DNA of 64,000 nucleotides, from NCBI GenBank assembly GCA_020402865.1, contig JADBYT010000001.1, forward strand, positions 1 through 64,000. Direction: 5' to 3'. The DNA is from Bacteroidota bacterium. GTDB lineage: Bacteria > Bacteroidota > Bacteroidia > Palsa-965. A program made the translations under genes and the position numbers. Position 1 is the first letter of the stretch, and each line of letters starts with the position of its first letter. Shown in pieces: positions 43,166 through 51,157 of the stretch. A model generated the notes under the pieces. That model worked only from the letters and a program-made list of their open reading frames with translations, was not told the DNA's origin and searched no databases.

Positions 43166-44469
43166 GTACAGCCACACAAGCCATGACACTGAAAGAGCAG
43201 CTGCTGGAAAAGTTTGAAACCGAACTTCCCTCGCTGTTCGGCGAGGCCGCACTGCGCCGCTCGGCTGCACAACAGTTTGCAGCCACAGGTTTTCCTACAC
43301 GTAAATCGGAAGACTACAAATACATCAACCCTGATGCCGTGCTTAAAAAAGGCTTCGGCACACGGGTAGCTGCTTTCCGCGATGTAACAGCCGAAGATGT
43401 GGCCGAACTTTCGCCGGTAAAAGAAGCAATGGTATTTGTGGTGATCAACGGTCACTTTGTACCTGATCTTTCGTTTGCAGGCGAACTGCCCGAAGGACTT
43501 ACCGTTGAATCCATTGCCGATGCAGTAGTTTCTGATCCGGCTGCAAAAGCACACTACGCCGAACTGGCCGACAGTGCCGCCGATCCGTTTATTGCCATAA
43601 ATACAGCACTGGCCGACAGCGGGTTATTTGTACATATCGACAAAGATGCGGTGGTGGAGAAGCCGGTGCATATTCTGCACATTGCCACCAACGAGGTTTC
43701 GGCCTTCCTGCAGCCACGTCATCTGGTTGTGGCCGAAACAAATTCGAAAGCCACACTCATTGAAACATTCGAAAGCATTGGTCCGGTACGCTCGTTTACA
43801 AACGTACTGGCCGAAGTAGTAGTGGCCAACGGCGCCAAGCTCGATCACTACCGCCTGCAAACAGAAAACGAAGCCGGTTACCTGCTCAGTACTGTGCAGG
43901 CACATGTATCGGCCGATGCGCTTTACAATACCTACACCTTTACCACCGGCGGTGCATTTGTGCGCAACAACCTGAATGTGGAAATTGCCGGTGAGCATGC
44001 CGAAGCACATCTCTACGGACTGTATCTGCCTTATGGCAATGCCGTGGTGGATAACCACACGCTGGTTGACCATCAGGTGCCCAACTGCATGAGCAATGAG
44101 TTGTATAAGGGTGTAATGAGCGACCGCTCGCTGGCTGTGTTTAACGGAAAGATTTTTGTACAGCGCGATGCGCAGAAGACCAATGCGTTTCAGAACAACA
44201 AAAATATTCTGCTCAGCGACGATGCTTCGATAAACACCAAGCCGCAGCTTGAAATTTATGCCGATGATGTAAAATGCAGTCACGGCACATCAACCGGCCG
44301 CATGGATGAAGAAGCCTTGTTTTACCTGCGCGCACGCGGCATTGGCGAAGAAAGCGCACGCAAGCTGCTGGTAAACGCATTTGCCGAAGAAGTGGTAAAT
44401 GCCGTGCCGCACGACGAGCTTCGTAATTACATTGATACACTTATTGCCCGCCGTATGGGCGCCATTTAA
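43162..44469 (+). CDS. sufD: Fe-S cluster assembly protein SufD
   Basis: SufD pairs with SufB in the scaffold. The 435-residue protein has the SufB-like right-handed beta helix (AHVSADALYNTYTFTTGGAFVRNNLNVEIAGEHAEAHLYGLYL) and the conserved C-terminal KCSHGTSTGRMDEEALFYLRARGI, with the His involved in cluster binding. The N-terminal region has FPTRKSEDYKYINP, typical of SufD. It overlaps sufC by four bases and is followed by sufS after five. Confidence 0.95.
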   Translation: MSTATQAMTLKEQLLEKFETELPSLFGEAALRRSAAQQFAATGFPTRKSEDYKYINPDAVLKKGFGTRVAAFRDVTAEDVAELSPVKEAMVFVVINGHFVPDLSFAGELPEGLTVESIADAVVSDPAAKAHYAELADSAADPFIAINTALADSGLFVHIDKDAVVEKPVHILHIATNEVSAFLQPRHLVVAETNSKATLIETFESIGPVRSFTNVLAEVVVANGAKLDHYRLQTENEAGYLLSTVQAHVSADALYNTYTFTTGGAFVRNNLNVEIAGEHAEAHLYGLYLPYGNAVVDNHTLVDHQVPNCMSNELYKGVMSDRSLAVFNGKIFVQRDAQKTNAFQNNKNILLSDDASINTKPQLEIYADDVKCSHGTSTGRMDEEALFYLRARGIGEESARKLLVNAFAEEVVNAVPHDELRNYIDTLIARRMGAI

Positions 44470-44474
44470 TACGT

Positions 44475-45749
44475 ATGCACGTGTCTGCCGAAAACGAAAT
44501 CACCGCCGCCGCTGCTTTTGATGTGCAGCGCTTCCGTGCCGATTTTCCTATACTCGGTCGTCATGTGCATGTTACTGCAAAATCGCCCGGCAGGCCGCTG
44601 GTGTATCTTGATAATGGTGCCACCACACAAAAGCCGCAGCAGGTAATTGACGCGCTTATAAAATACTACACACATTATAATGCCAACATTCACCGCGGTG
44701 TACACGCGCTTAGTCAGGAAGCTTCCGCAGCCTACGAAGCAGCGCGCGTTACCGTGGCCGGCTTTGTAAATGCATCATCGGCGCAGGAAATAATTTTTAC
44801 GCGCGGCACCACAGAAAGCGTGAACCTTGTAGCGCATGCCTACCTGCGTAACCGCCTGCAGCCGGGCGATGAAGTGCTTATTACCGGCATGGAACATCAC
44901 TCAAACATTGTTCCGTGGCAATTGGTATGCGAAGAAAAAGGCGCTGTGCTCAAAGTAGTACCCGTTACCGATAACGGTGAGCTGGACTACGAAGCGGCGG
45001 CCGGGATGCTTTCATCGCGCACTAAATTATTTGCGTTTACCCATGTGTCAAATACGCTGGGCACGGTAAACGATGTGCAGCGGCTTACTGCCATGGCACA
45101 TGCGCAGCAGATACCGGTACTGGTTGATGGCGCTCAGGCTGCGCCGCATCTGCGTGTAAACGTACAGGAAATCGGCTGCGATTTCTACTGCTTCTCGGCG
45201 CACAAAACATACGGCCCCACGGGCATTGGTATGTTGTATGTGCGTGGTGAAATGATGAATAAATTGCAGCCCTATCAGGGCGGTGGCGGAATTATTTCGC
45301 ACGTTACGTTTGAGAAAACGACTTATGTGGAAGGCCCGCTGCGCTTTGAAGCCGGTACACCAAATATAGAAGGCGCCATTGGTTTTGCCACCGCACTCGA
45401 TTATATGAATGCGGTGGGCGTAGAAGCCATTGCCGCGCATGAACACGATTTGCTGACCTACACCACTGCACAGCTTGAGCAGATTGAAGGCATGCGTATC
45501 ATTGGCACAGCGCCGCATAAAGCCGGAGTCATTTCGTTTGTGGTGGGCAATCTGCATCCTTATGATGTGGGCACCATTCTCGACCAGCAGGGCGTAGCGG
45601 TGCGTACAGGCCACCACTGCACACAGCCGCTTATGCAGCGCTTTGGTGTGCCTGGTACTGTGCGTGCGTCGTTTGGTTTGTATAATACCCGCAGCGATGC
45701 GGATGTGTTTATTGCAGCGTTGCACAAGGCGCTTAAAATGCTTGCGTAA
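44475..45749 (+). CDS. sufS: Cysteine desulfurase SufS
   Basis: SufS takes sulfur from cysteine and holds it as a persulfide for SufE. The 424-residue PLP enzyme has YLDNGATTQKP, the cofactor Lys244 (CFSAHKTYGPTG) and the catalytic Cys382 (RTGHHCTQP). The RTGHHC context marks it as the class II (SufS) type that needs SufE, which is the next gene, two bases downstream. An N-terminal extension of about 20 residues precedes the conserved FRADFPIL. Confidence 0.97.
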   Translation: MHVSAENEITAAAAFDVQRFRADFPILGRHVHVTAKSPGRPLVYLDNGATTQKPQQVIDALIKYYTHYNANIHRGVHALSQEASAAYEAARVTVAGFVNASSAQEIIFTRGTTESVNLVAHAYLRNRLQPGDEVLITGMEHHSNIVPWQLVCEEKGAVLKVVPVTDNGELDYEAAAGMLSSRTKLFAFTHVSNTLGTVNDVQRLTAMAHAQQIPVLVDGAQAAPHLRVNVQEIGCDFYCFSAHKTYGPTGIGMLYVRGEMMNKLQPYQGGGGIISHVTFEKTTYVEGPLRFEAGTPNIEGAIGFATALDYMNAVGVEAIAAHEHDLLTYTTAQLEQIEGMRIIGTAPHKAGVISFVVGNLHPYDVGTILDQQGVAVRTGHHCTQPLMQRFGVPGTVRASFGLYNTRSDADVFIAALHKALKMLA

Positions 45750-45751
45750 TT

Positions 45752-46174
45752 ATGAGCATACACGAACAGGAAGAAGAAATTATCGGCGAATTTGAAATGT
45801 TCGATCAGTGGGACGATAAGTACCAGTATCTGATCGATATGGGAAAATCGCTTGCTCCGTTGTCAGATGAACTCAAAACCGATGACCGTTTGATACGCGG
45901 CTGTCAGAGTCGTGTATGGCTGCACAGCGAACTGAAAGACGGCAAAGTAACCTTTGCGGCCGACAGTGATGCAATAATTACCAAAGGCATTGTGGCGCTT
46001 ATGGTGCGTGTGCTTTCGGGCCACACACCCAAAGAAATTACGGAGGCACAACTGCCTTTTATTGATACAATCGGTCTGAAAGAACATTTGTCGCCCACGC
46101 GCGCAAACGGACTGGTGGCCATGATTAAACAGATGAAAATGGATGCGCTTGTACTTCAGGCCAAAGCATCCTGA
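45752..46174 (+). CDS. sufE: Sulfur acceptor protein SufE
   Basis: SufE receives the persulfide from SufS and hands it to SufB. The 140-residue protein has the single conserved acceptor Cys51 in IRGCQSRVWL and the family's start-helix pattern (DQWDDKYQYLIDMGKSL). It is of normal length. It lies directly after sufS and shares its transcript. Confidence 0.95.
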   Translation: MSIHEQEEEIIGEFEMFDQWDDKYQYLIDMGKSLAPLSDELKTDDRLIRGCQSRVWLHSELKDGKVTFAADSDAIITKGIVALMVRVLSGHTPKEITEAQLPFIDTIGLKEHLSPTRANGLVAMIKQMKMDALVLQAKAS

Positions 46175-46189
46175 TCAAATATTTCGCTT

Positions 46190-46519
46190 ATGTCGGCAAT
46201 CATTATTTCAAAAGATACGGACCTTGCGCAGCGCATCATTGATGCCATTAAAACGTGCTATGATCCTGAGATTCCGGTTGACATCTGGGAGCTTGGTCTC
46301 ATTTACGAGATTAATGTCAATGACGAAAAAGAAGTGAGTGTACGTATGACGCTCACATCGCCCAACTGCCCGGCTGCTGAGTCGCTGCCGGCAGAAGTGG
46401 AACAACGTGTGAAAGAAGTGGAAGGGGTGAAGGAAGGGAAAGTGGAAATTACGTTTGAGCCACCGTGGGAAAAAGACATGATGAGCGAAGTGGCACAGCT
46501 GGAGCTTGGATTTATGTAA
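46190..46519 (+). CDS. sufT: SufT/MIP18 (DUF59) family Fe-S assembly protein
   Basis: The 109-residue protein is a stand-alone DUF59/MIP18-type protein. It has DPEIPVDIWELGLIYEINV, then LTSPNCPAAESLP with the family's conserved Cys and VEITFEPPWEKDMMSE. Such proteins help mature Fe-S enzymes, and in Bacteroidota and Firmicutes are often found in suf operons, as here. The exact client is not known. Confidence 0.92.
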   Translation: MSAIIISKDTDLAQRIIDAIKTCYDPEIPVDIWELGLIYEINVNDEKEVSVRMTLTSPNCPAAESLPAEVEQRVKEVEGVKEGKVEITFEPPWEKDMMSEVAQLELGFM

Positions 46520-46521
46520 CT

Positions 46522-46600
46522 ATTGGGTGGAACGACAGGCTCACCAACCAATAGCAAAGTACACAACCCCGGGTCGGTGAGCTTGTCGAACCGAACCCGG
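46522..46600. repeat. BIME-like palindromic intergenic element within the suf operon
   Basis: Three overlapping inverted repeats fill the 96-base gap. ATTGGGTGG/CCAACCAAT is at 46522-46530 and 46544-46552. CGACAGGCTCACC/GGTGAGCTTGTCG is at 46533-46545 and 46576-46588. CCGGGTCGGT/ACCGAACCCGG is at 46569-46578 and 46590-46600. The GGTGAGCTTGTCGAACC phrase resembles widespread REP-like repeats, as I recall them. It lies between sufT and the DUF2480 gene. Confidence 0.65.
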
Positions 46601-46615
46601 TAGTACAATGTTACA

Positions 46616-47140
46616 ATGGAAAACGAAATTGTAAATCGCGTTGCACAGAGCGGACTTATCACCATTGATCTTGGAGAGTGGTATCCTGCGGGCGAACGTA
46701 AAGTCATCGACATTAAAGACCAGTTGTTTCAGGGTTTGATTTTGCGTGAGAAGGATTTCCGCGAATACATTAAAACCAACAACTGGGCGCAGTATCAGGA
46801 TGCGTTTGTAGCCGTGCATTGCAGTGCCGATGCCATTATTCCCGATTGGGCATGGATGCTGCTTTCGGTTTCGCTGGCGCCGTTTGCAAAGAAAATTGTG
46901 TTTGGCAATTTAGAAATGCTTGAAACGGTGCTTTACAGTGAAATACTCTCCAACTTTGATATTGCACAATACAAAGATGCCCGCGTAGTGGTAAAAGGCT
47001 GTGGCGATAAGCCGGTGCCGCTTACGGCGTATGTAGAACTTACACGTATGCTGCAACCCGTGGTGAAAAGTCTGATGTATGGTGAGCCGTGTTCGACCGT
47101 ACCGGTGTATAAGCAGCCGAAACTAACCGGCACCTCATGA
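46616..47140 (+). CDS. DUF2480 family protein
   Basis: The 174-residue cytosolic protein belongs to DUF2480, a family nearly confined to Bacteroidota. Recognisable stretches are NRVAQSGLITIDLGEWYP, GLILREKDFREYIK, CSADAIIPDWAWMLL and VVKGCGDKPVP. It is often found right after the suf genes, which suggests an unstudied role in Fe-S metabolism. Here the palindromic element separates it from sufT, so part of its transcription could be uncoupled. The ATG at 46616 is used; another stands at 46608 in a different frame. Confidence 0.85.
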   Translation: MENEIVNRVAQSGLITIDLGEWYPAGERKVIDIKDQLFQGLILREKDFREYIKTNNWAQYQDAFVAVHCSADAIIPDWAWMLLSVSLAPFAKKIVFGNLEMLETVLYSEILSNFDIAQYKDARVVVKGCGDKPVPLTAYVELTRMLQPVVKSLMYGEPCSTVPVYKQPKLTGTS

Positions 47141-47210
47141 TATAGCTGGTGGTAGATTACTTCGATGGGCTTTTACCGCCTCAACTAAATTTATCATTTA
47201 TTATAATATT

Positions 47211-47256
47211 AAAGCAAAGAAGCTGTCTCTTCCTTTTGAGACAGCTTCTTTGCTTT
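47211..47256. terminator. Bidirectional terminator after the suf operon
   Basis: A perfect 19-base-pair stem (47211-47229 with 47238-47256, core GAAGCTGTCTC) lies between the convergent DUF2480 gene and a T9SS gene. A related sequence forms the hairpin at 51074-51111. Confidence 0.88.
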
Positions 47257-47270
47257 GAGTTGATTTCTGG

Positions 47271-48887
47271 TTAATGCTGCACCGCTACATTCCGGTTTTC
47301 AACAGTACCGTCGTTGTTATGAATAATGAACAGATAAATACCATTATTCAGGTGCGAAGTGGAGAACGTAACAGCTGTTCCATTTTCCGGACGAATACGC
47401 TCAATGAGCTGTCCGTTGAAAGAATAGATTTCAATCTGTGTAATTTCTTTTTGTTCAGCCGCATTGATCTGAATATAATCGTTTGATGGATTAGGGGCAA
47501 TAAGCGAAGAAGAACCAATTCGGGAAAGTGTTTGATTATTCGATTCGGTTTCATTTTGTGCGAATGTCTGGCATTGAGCGGTTTGAGTAAGTAAATAACT
47601 AACTGTAGCGTAGGTCATATTCATCAGCACAGGATCATTAAGTTTCCATGCAGGGGTTATTGTTGTTACCGGAACCGTAATCGACTTTGGGAGTGAAGTG
47701 ATCGAACTGTGGCAATTAGTTGCTGTGCTGTTTACATCTGTTCGGAGGTTGTAGAGTACATTAACAGAATTATCACATAAGGCTGTAAATATCCGTTGCG
47801 AAGCACTGCAGTATATTCCATACGGCTTTACATTTGATCCGGTTGTGGAATAGCTGGATAGACTGGTTAATGAAGCTGTGCTTGTATTGAACAGGAATTG
47901 TTGGGGTTGTGAGTTTGTGGCGTTTGTACTTCCAATCAGCAGATAATTCGAACGAAAATCAACAGATACAATTTTTAGCATGGAATAGTTATACGTGCTG
48001 GCGTTGTTTACCGTGAAGCCACTTCCGGTGTCTGTAACTCTCATTAATACAAGCGGTGAGGTAGAATTAAGGGAGTTGTTCATATCGCACGAAAGCCACA
48101 GGGTTGTTCCCGATGCTTTCACATAACAATGTGCCGGAGTTAAGCTCGATGTACTGTAAGCAAACTGATAAATATTATTTGGAGTAAGAATATTATCAAC
48201 AAAGAACCTTTTTGTTCCCTGAAATTCAGTTACACCTGAAACATAAATATGTGTATTATCCACATACTCAATATCATTGGGGTATTTATTGATGCCAGTT
48301 TTGGCGGACGCGTCAATTGCAAACGTATTCACACTTCCGTTCATTACGTTTATTTTTAAAAAACCAAATGATCTGACGCTGGTGGAAAAAGCGCTAGTCA
48401 CGGTCGATTCAGTTAGTAAATAACAAAACAGACCACCATCGTAAACAATGTCAACAGGAATCGCATCCTGATACAAATTGATTCCGGTAATATTCGTTTT
48501 AGCAAAACCGAAACTATATAATACCACACCCGTATTTGAATATACCAGCGTGTAGTAAATATTATCCCGGTCCTGTCCAACAACCATCTGCATGTTGCCT
48601 ACCTGAGCCATAGCCACCGGATGATATCTGTTGAGTGCACCTCCGTTTAAGTCAATGCCAAATCCGGCTAAAAGTGCCCCGTTAGATTCATTGAAGTTCA
48701 TCAATGCAAATCCTGAAGTTTTATCCATCAGTACGGTCGGGTTATTGATCCCGCTGTTCCATTCTGTTTCTATCACTTCATTAATTTGTCCGGCAGATGC
48801 ACCGGTTACTGCATTTACATAACGCTGGGCGGATAAGCCCAATGCAATGCAACTGCATACTGCGAGTAACGTCAGTTTGTTTTTCAT
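47271..48887 (-). CDS. Secreted protein with T9SS type A sorting domain
   Basis: The 538-residue protein has a signal peptide (ending LSAQ), about 430 residues of repeating beta-strand sequence (DRDNIYYTLVYSNTGVVLYSFGFAKTN, YVDNTHIYVSGVTEF) that look like a beta-propeller, and a C-terminal sorting domain (SSLIAPNPSNDYIQI to NVAVQH). The gene is visibly AT-richer than its neighbours. No catalytic motif was seen. It ends close to the terminator at 47211-47256 and lies 78 bases after the first lysyl-oxidase gene, which could share its transcript. Confidence 0.78.
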   Translation of the reverse strand: MKNKLTLLAVCSCIALGLSAQRYVNAVTGASAGQINEVIETEWNSGINNPTVLMDKTSGFALMNFNESNGALLAGFGIDLNGGALNRYHPVAMAQVGNMQMVVGQDRDNIYYTLVYSNTGVVLYSFGFAKTNITGINLYQDAIPVDIVYDGGLFCYLLTESTVTSAFSTSVRSFGFLKINVMNGSVNTFAIDASAKTGINKYPNDIEYVDNTHIYVSGVTEFQGTKRFFVDNILTPNNIYQFAYSTSSLTPAHCYVKASGTTLWLSCDMNNSLNSTSPLVLMRVTDTGSGFTVNNASTYNYSMLKIVSVDFRSNYLLIGSTNATNSQPQQFLFNTSTASLTSLSSYSTTGSNVKPYGIYCSASQRIFTALCDNSVNVLYNLRTDVNSTATNCHSSITSLPKSITVPVTTITPAWKLNDPVLMNMTYATVSYLLTQTAQCQTFAQNETESNNQTLSRIGSSSLIAPNPSNDYIQINAAEQKEITQIEIYSFNGQLIERIRPENGTAVTFSTSHLNNGIYLFIIHNNDGTVENRNVAVQH

Positions 48888-48965
48888 CGTTTTTGTGTTG
48901 AGTTAAAAAAGACCGAAAGGTTTTTCCCTTCAGTTTATCGTGAATACTTCCGTACGAAACATATA

Positions 48966-50783
48966 TCAGTGCTGATACACAAGCCGTGTTACCAAGGTGC
49001 GCTCATCACTAATTAAACGAACGATATATACCCCCTGACTGATTCCCAGCTGTTCAAAGTCGAGGGTAAAACTGTTCCATCCGCGCTGTACATTTGATTC
49101 AGCCTGAGCATATACTACCTCACCATTTAAATTGAGTAGCGAAAGCTGGCATTTACCAGCAGAAGTTTGCAGGTGTGTAATTTCGGCAACCGATTGTGTG
49201 GGGTTGGGATACACTTTCAAGGCTCGCTGGCTGTAGTCGCTGCTTTCTTCAATGCCGGTAATTACTATTGTTTGCGTGGTTGTGTAACTGCCGCACGGAT
49301 TAGTTTGTGTGAGCGTAATTGTGTAGGTTCCCGGTGCTGAATAAGTATGTGTGGCAGGATTATTTATAGTATCTGTATGGCCGTCGCCAAAATCCCAGAT
49401 AAATCCGGTTAAATCAGAATTGTTATTGGAGGCTATGATAGCCGATCCGGAAATTGAAACGGAAAAGCTGCTGGTAATGGCCGACGACTGCATGTTTAAA
49501 CTTACAGGAACGGCAACCCAGTTGTTGTTGTTATTTGATTCGATGAAATTGTTGTCGGGGTCGGTAATTGAAACGAGGTAATAATTACCGTTGCATACAC
49601 CGGTAAGATCAATATTCATATCGGGCAATGCCTGACCGTATATATCCAGTTTCCCGGTATAAATTCCCTGATCCATACCACAGCCGCTTACTTCACCAAA
49701 GGGTGCATTCGGGATATCATTCATGGTAAGAATATTTCCCGCACTGTCACGGCAATACCCCGGATTGTTTGTGCAATCACCAAGATTTACAAGACAGAAA
49801 CTAACCTTTGAGCCTGATTTTACAATCGGCCAGGTAGTCGCATCTGGATTTGATGTAGGTGTGCGCAATGTAAACCACGACCAGTTATTGATGTGTATAT
49901 GTCCGTGCGTGGGGTGATAACTCATTGTAGCGCCTGTGAGCGTATCGTATGAAGTAATTGAAGCCCCGTTTTTGTGATAAATGCGCTGAAGAAGTTTTTC
50001 GGTTGGCGGGTTTCCGTCCGGACAAATGGTGGTTGAGCAGGGTACACTAACCGTGTCGCAGTAGCACAGCCCAGAACTATGTATTTCCATCGGCCCCCAG
50101 CCGATATTGGGTGTGGCATTGCTCAGCGTAAGCAAGCCCGGAAACTCGGTATGCTCGGCCTGAATAATATCGGCTGAGGCTGTCATGTCGGGAAGCAGAT
50201 CGCAATCGCTGCTTCCGTCGGGGCAAACGCATGAATTACCATTTAATATTCCGCAAGGCCCAACGGCAAGCGAGTCGTTCGGAGGATTACTGCAAAAGAG
50301 AATTGCTCCGTAAACAATGTATCCCTCTGCGGTGGGTACTTCATCCTTCACGCATAGAAACCAGGTTCCGTTTGGATTCTGCCCCGTGTTAAAATAGTTC
50401 AGGCTGTTTTCAGGAATGTAGGTGTTTGAAAAAGGGCTCGAACCATTGGCAATTTGTGTAATTCCCGAATTGGATAAACAGGTGCCCTGATAGCTTGTTC
50501 CCGTTCCGCCCTGGTTGTTGATGAGCTTTACCGTGTCGCCCGCAGGCGAAACCATACTCACGTCCAGATTACCAATGTTGGCGTGATTAATACTAAAGCA
50601 CACGGTGCAAATACCAAAACTACTGTCGGTGCTACCAGGTAAACCACTTACCACAATAGGTAAACAGGTTTGCTGATTATCATGAATACTGTCGCCTGAA
50701 TTGCTAAAAAACGACTGTGCATTTGCTTCTGTATAGCAGATGCAAAACAGCCCTGCGAGGCTAACGAGGATCTTGTGTAGCAT
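48966..50783 (-). CDS. T9SS-secreted lysyl oxidase-like protein 1
   Basis: The 605-residue protein has a signal peptide, a proprotein-convertase P domain (about 30-165: LDVSMVSPAGDTVKLINNQGG, NPNGTWFLCVKDE), a lysyl-oxidase domain (about 196-430), a PKD domain (FIWDFGDGHTDTINNPATHTY) and a T9SS sorting domain. The copper site H-x2-H-x-H-x-H is at His290, His293, His295 and His297. Lys326 (KVSFCL) and Tyr382 (DIYG) match the Lys320 and Tyr355 of human LOX (sequence recalled), which form the lysine tyrosylquinone cofactor. It should therefore oxidise amines or lysine side chains at the cell surface. The gene is AT-richer than its tandem paralogue. Confidence 0.85.
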   Translation of the reverse strand: MLHKILVSLAGLFCICYTEANAQSFFSNSGDSIHDNQQTCLPIVVSGLPGSTDSSFGICTVCFSINHANIGNLDVSMVSPAGDTVKLINNQGGTGTSYQGTCLSNSGITQIANGSSPFSNTYIPENSLNYFNTGQNPNGTWFLCVKDEVPTAEGYIVYGAILFCSNPPNDSLAVGPCGILNGNSCVCPDGSSDCDLLPDMTASADIIQAEHTEFPGLLTLSNATPNIGWGPMEIHSSGLCYCDTVSVPCSTTICPDGNPPTEKLLQRIYHKNGASITSYDTLTGATMSYHPTHGHIHINNWSWFTLRTPTSNPDATTWPIVKSGSKVSFCLVNLGDCTNNPGYCRDSAGNILTMNDIPNAPFGEVSGCGMDQGIYTGKLDIYGQALPDMNIDLTGVCNGNYYLVSITDPDNNFIESNNNNNWVAVPVSLNMQSSAITSSFSVSISGSAIIASNNNSDLTGFIWDFGDGHTDTINNPATHTYSAPGTYTITLTQTNPCGSYTTTQTIVITGIEESSDYSQRALKVYPNPTQSVAEITHLQTSAGKCQLSLLNLNGEVVYAQAESNVQRGWNSFTLDFEQLGISQGVYIVRLISDERTLVTRLVYQH

Positions 50784-50840
50784 AATTTAAGTACTGAGCA
50801 CGATGAAGGTAATTCTGCACCACAGGGTGTGAGTGGCAGA

Positions 50841-50893
50841 TGTATATTCGTGGGCTTCGGCTGTATATTCGTTGTGCTTAAATGTATTTTTGT
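50841..50893. promoter_or_regulatory. Triple 21-bp-spaced direct repeat, candidate LytTR operator
   Basis: TGTATATTCGT at 50841 and 50862 and TGTATTTTTGT at 50883 are spaced exactly 21 bp apart. They lie 58-110 bases upstream of lysyl oxidase gene 1. Spacing by two helical turns is the LytTR pattern; binding is inferred. Confidence 0.4.
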
Positions 50894-51010
50894 AGGCAAC
50901 ACAGTAGGGCTACATCTGCCTTTTAAGTCCCAGGCTATAGATGCCTGATGGCACGCGGGCAGTTTAATAATGCAAATATGAAACAACCACAAGCGGGAAA
51001 TCGTTGCGTG

Positions 51011-51061
51011 TAACCAACACACCTATACTGTAACGAACGGTAAATACAAAGTAACTAACGG
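51011..51061. promoter_or_regulatory. Triple TAACnAAC direct repeat, candidate LytTR operator
   Basis: TAACCAACAC (51011), TAACGAACGG (51031) and TAACTAACGG (51052) are 20 and 21 bp apart. ACGAACGGT is the complement of the ACCGTTCGT core recognised by the LytTR protein AlgR, as I recall it. They lie about 230-280 bases upstream of lysyl oxidase gene 1. Confidence 0.4.
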
Positions 51062-51073
51062 CTATACAGCAGC

Positions 51074-51111
51074 AAAGAAGGCTGCCTCAAAAGTGTGAGA
51101 CAGCCTCCTTT
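51074..51111 (-). terminator. Hairpin after lysyl oxidase gene 2
   Basis: 51074-51089 pairs with 51096-51111 (core AGGCTG.CTCA) with two wobble-type mismatches. It lies 46 bases beyond the gene's stop and resembles the hairpin at 47211-47256. Confidence 0.65.
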
Positions 51112-51157
51112 TATTAACGTACTATTTCAATGCTAAATTTCTAACCGGCTCAATGCA

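Larger units (their letters stand above)
50784..51157. other. 374-bp region upstream of lysyl oxidase gene 1
   Basis: It holds two sets of direct repeats with 20-21-bp spacing (50841-50893 and 51011-51061) and the hairpin at 51074-51111. No gene was seen. Confidence 0.6.
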
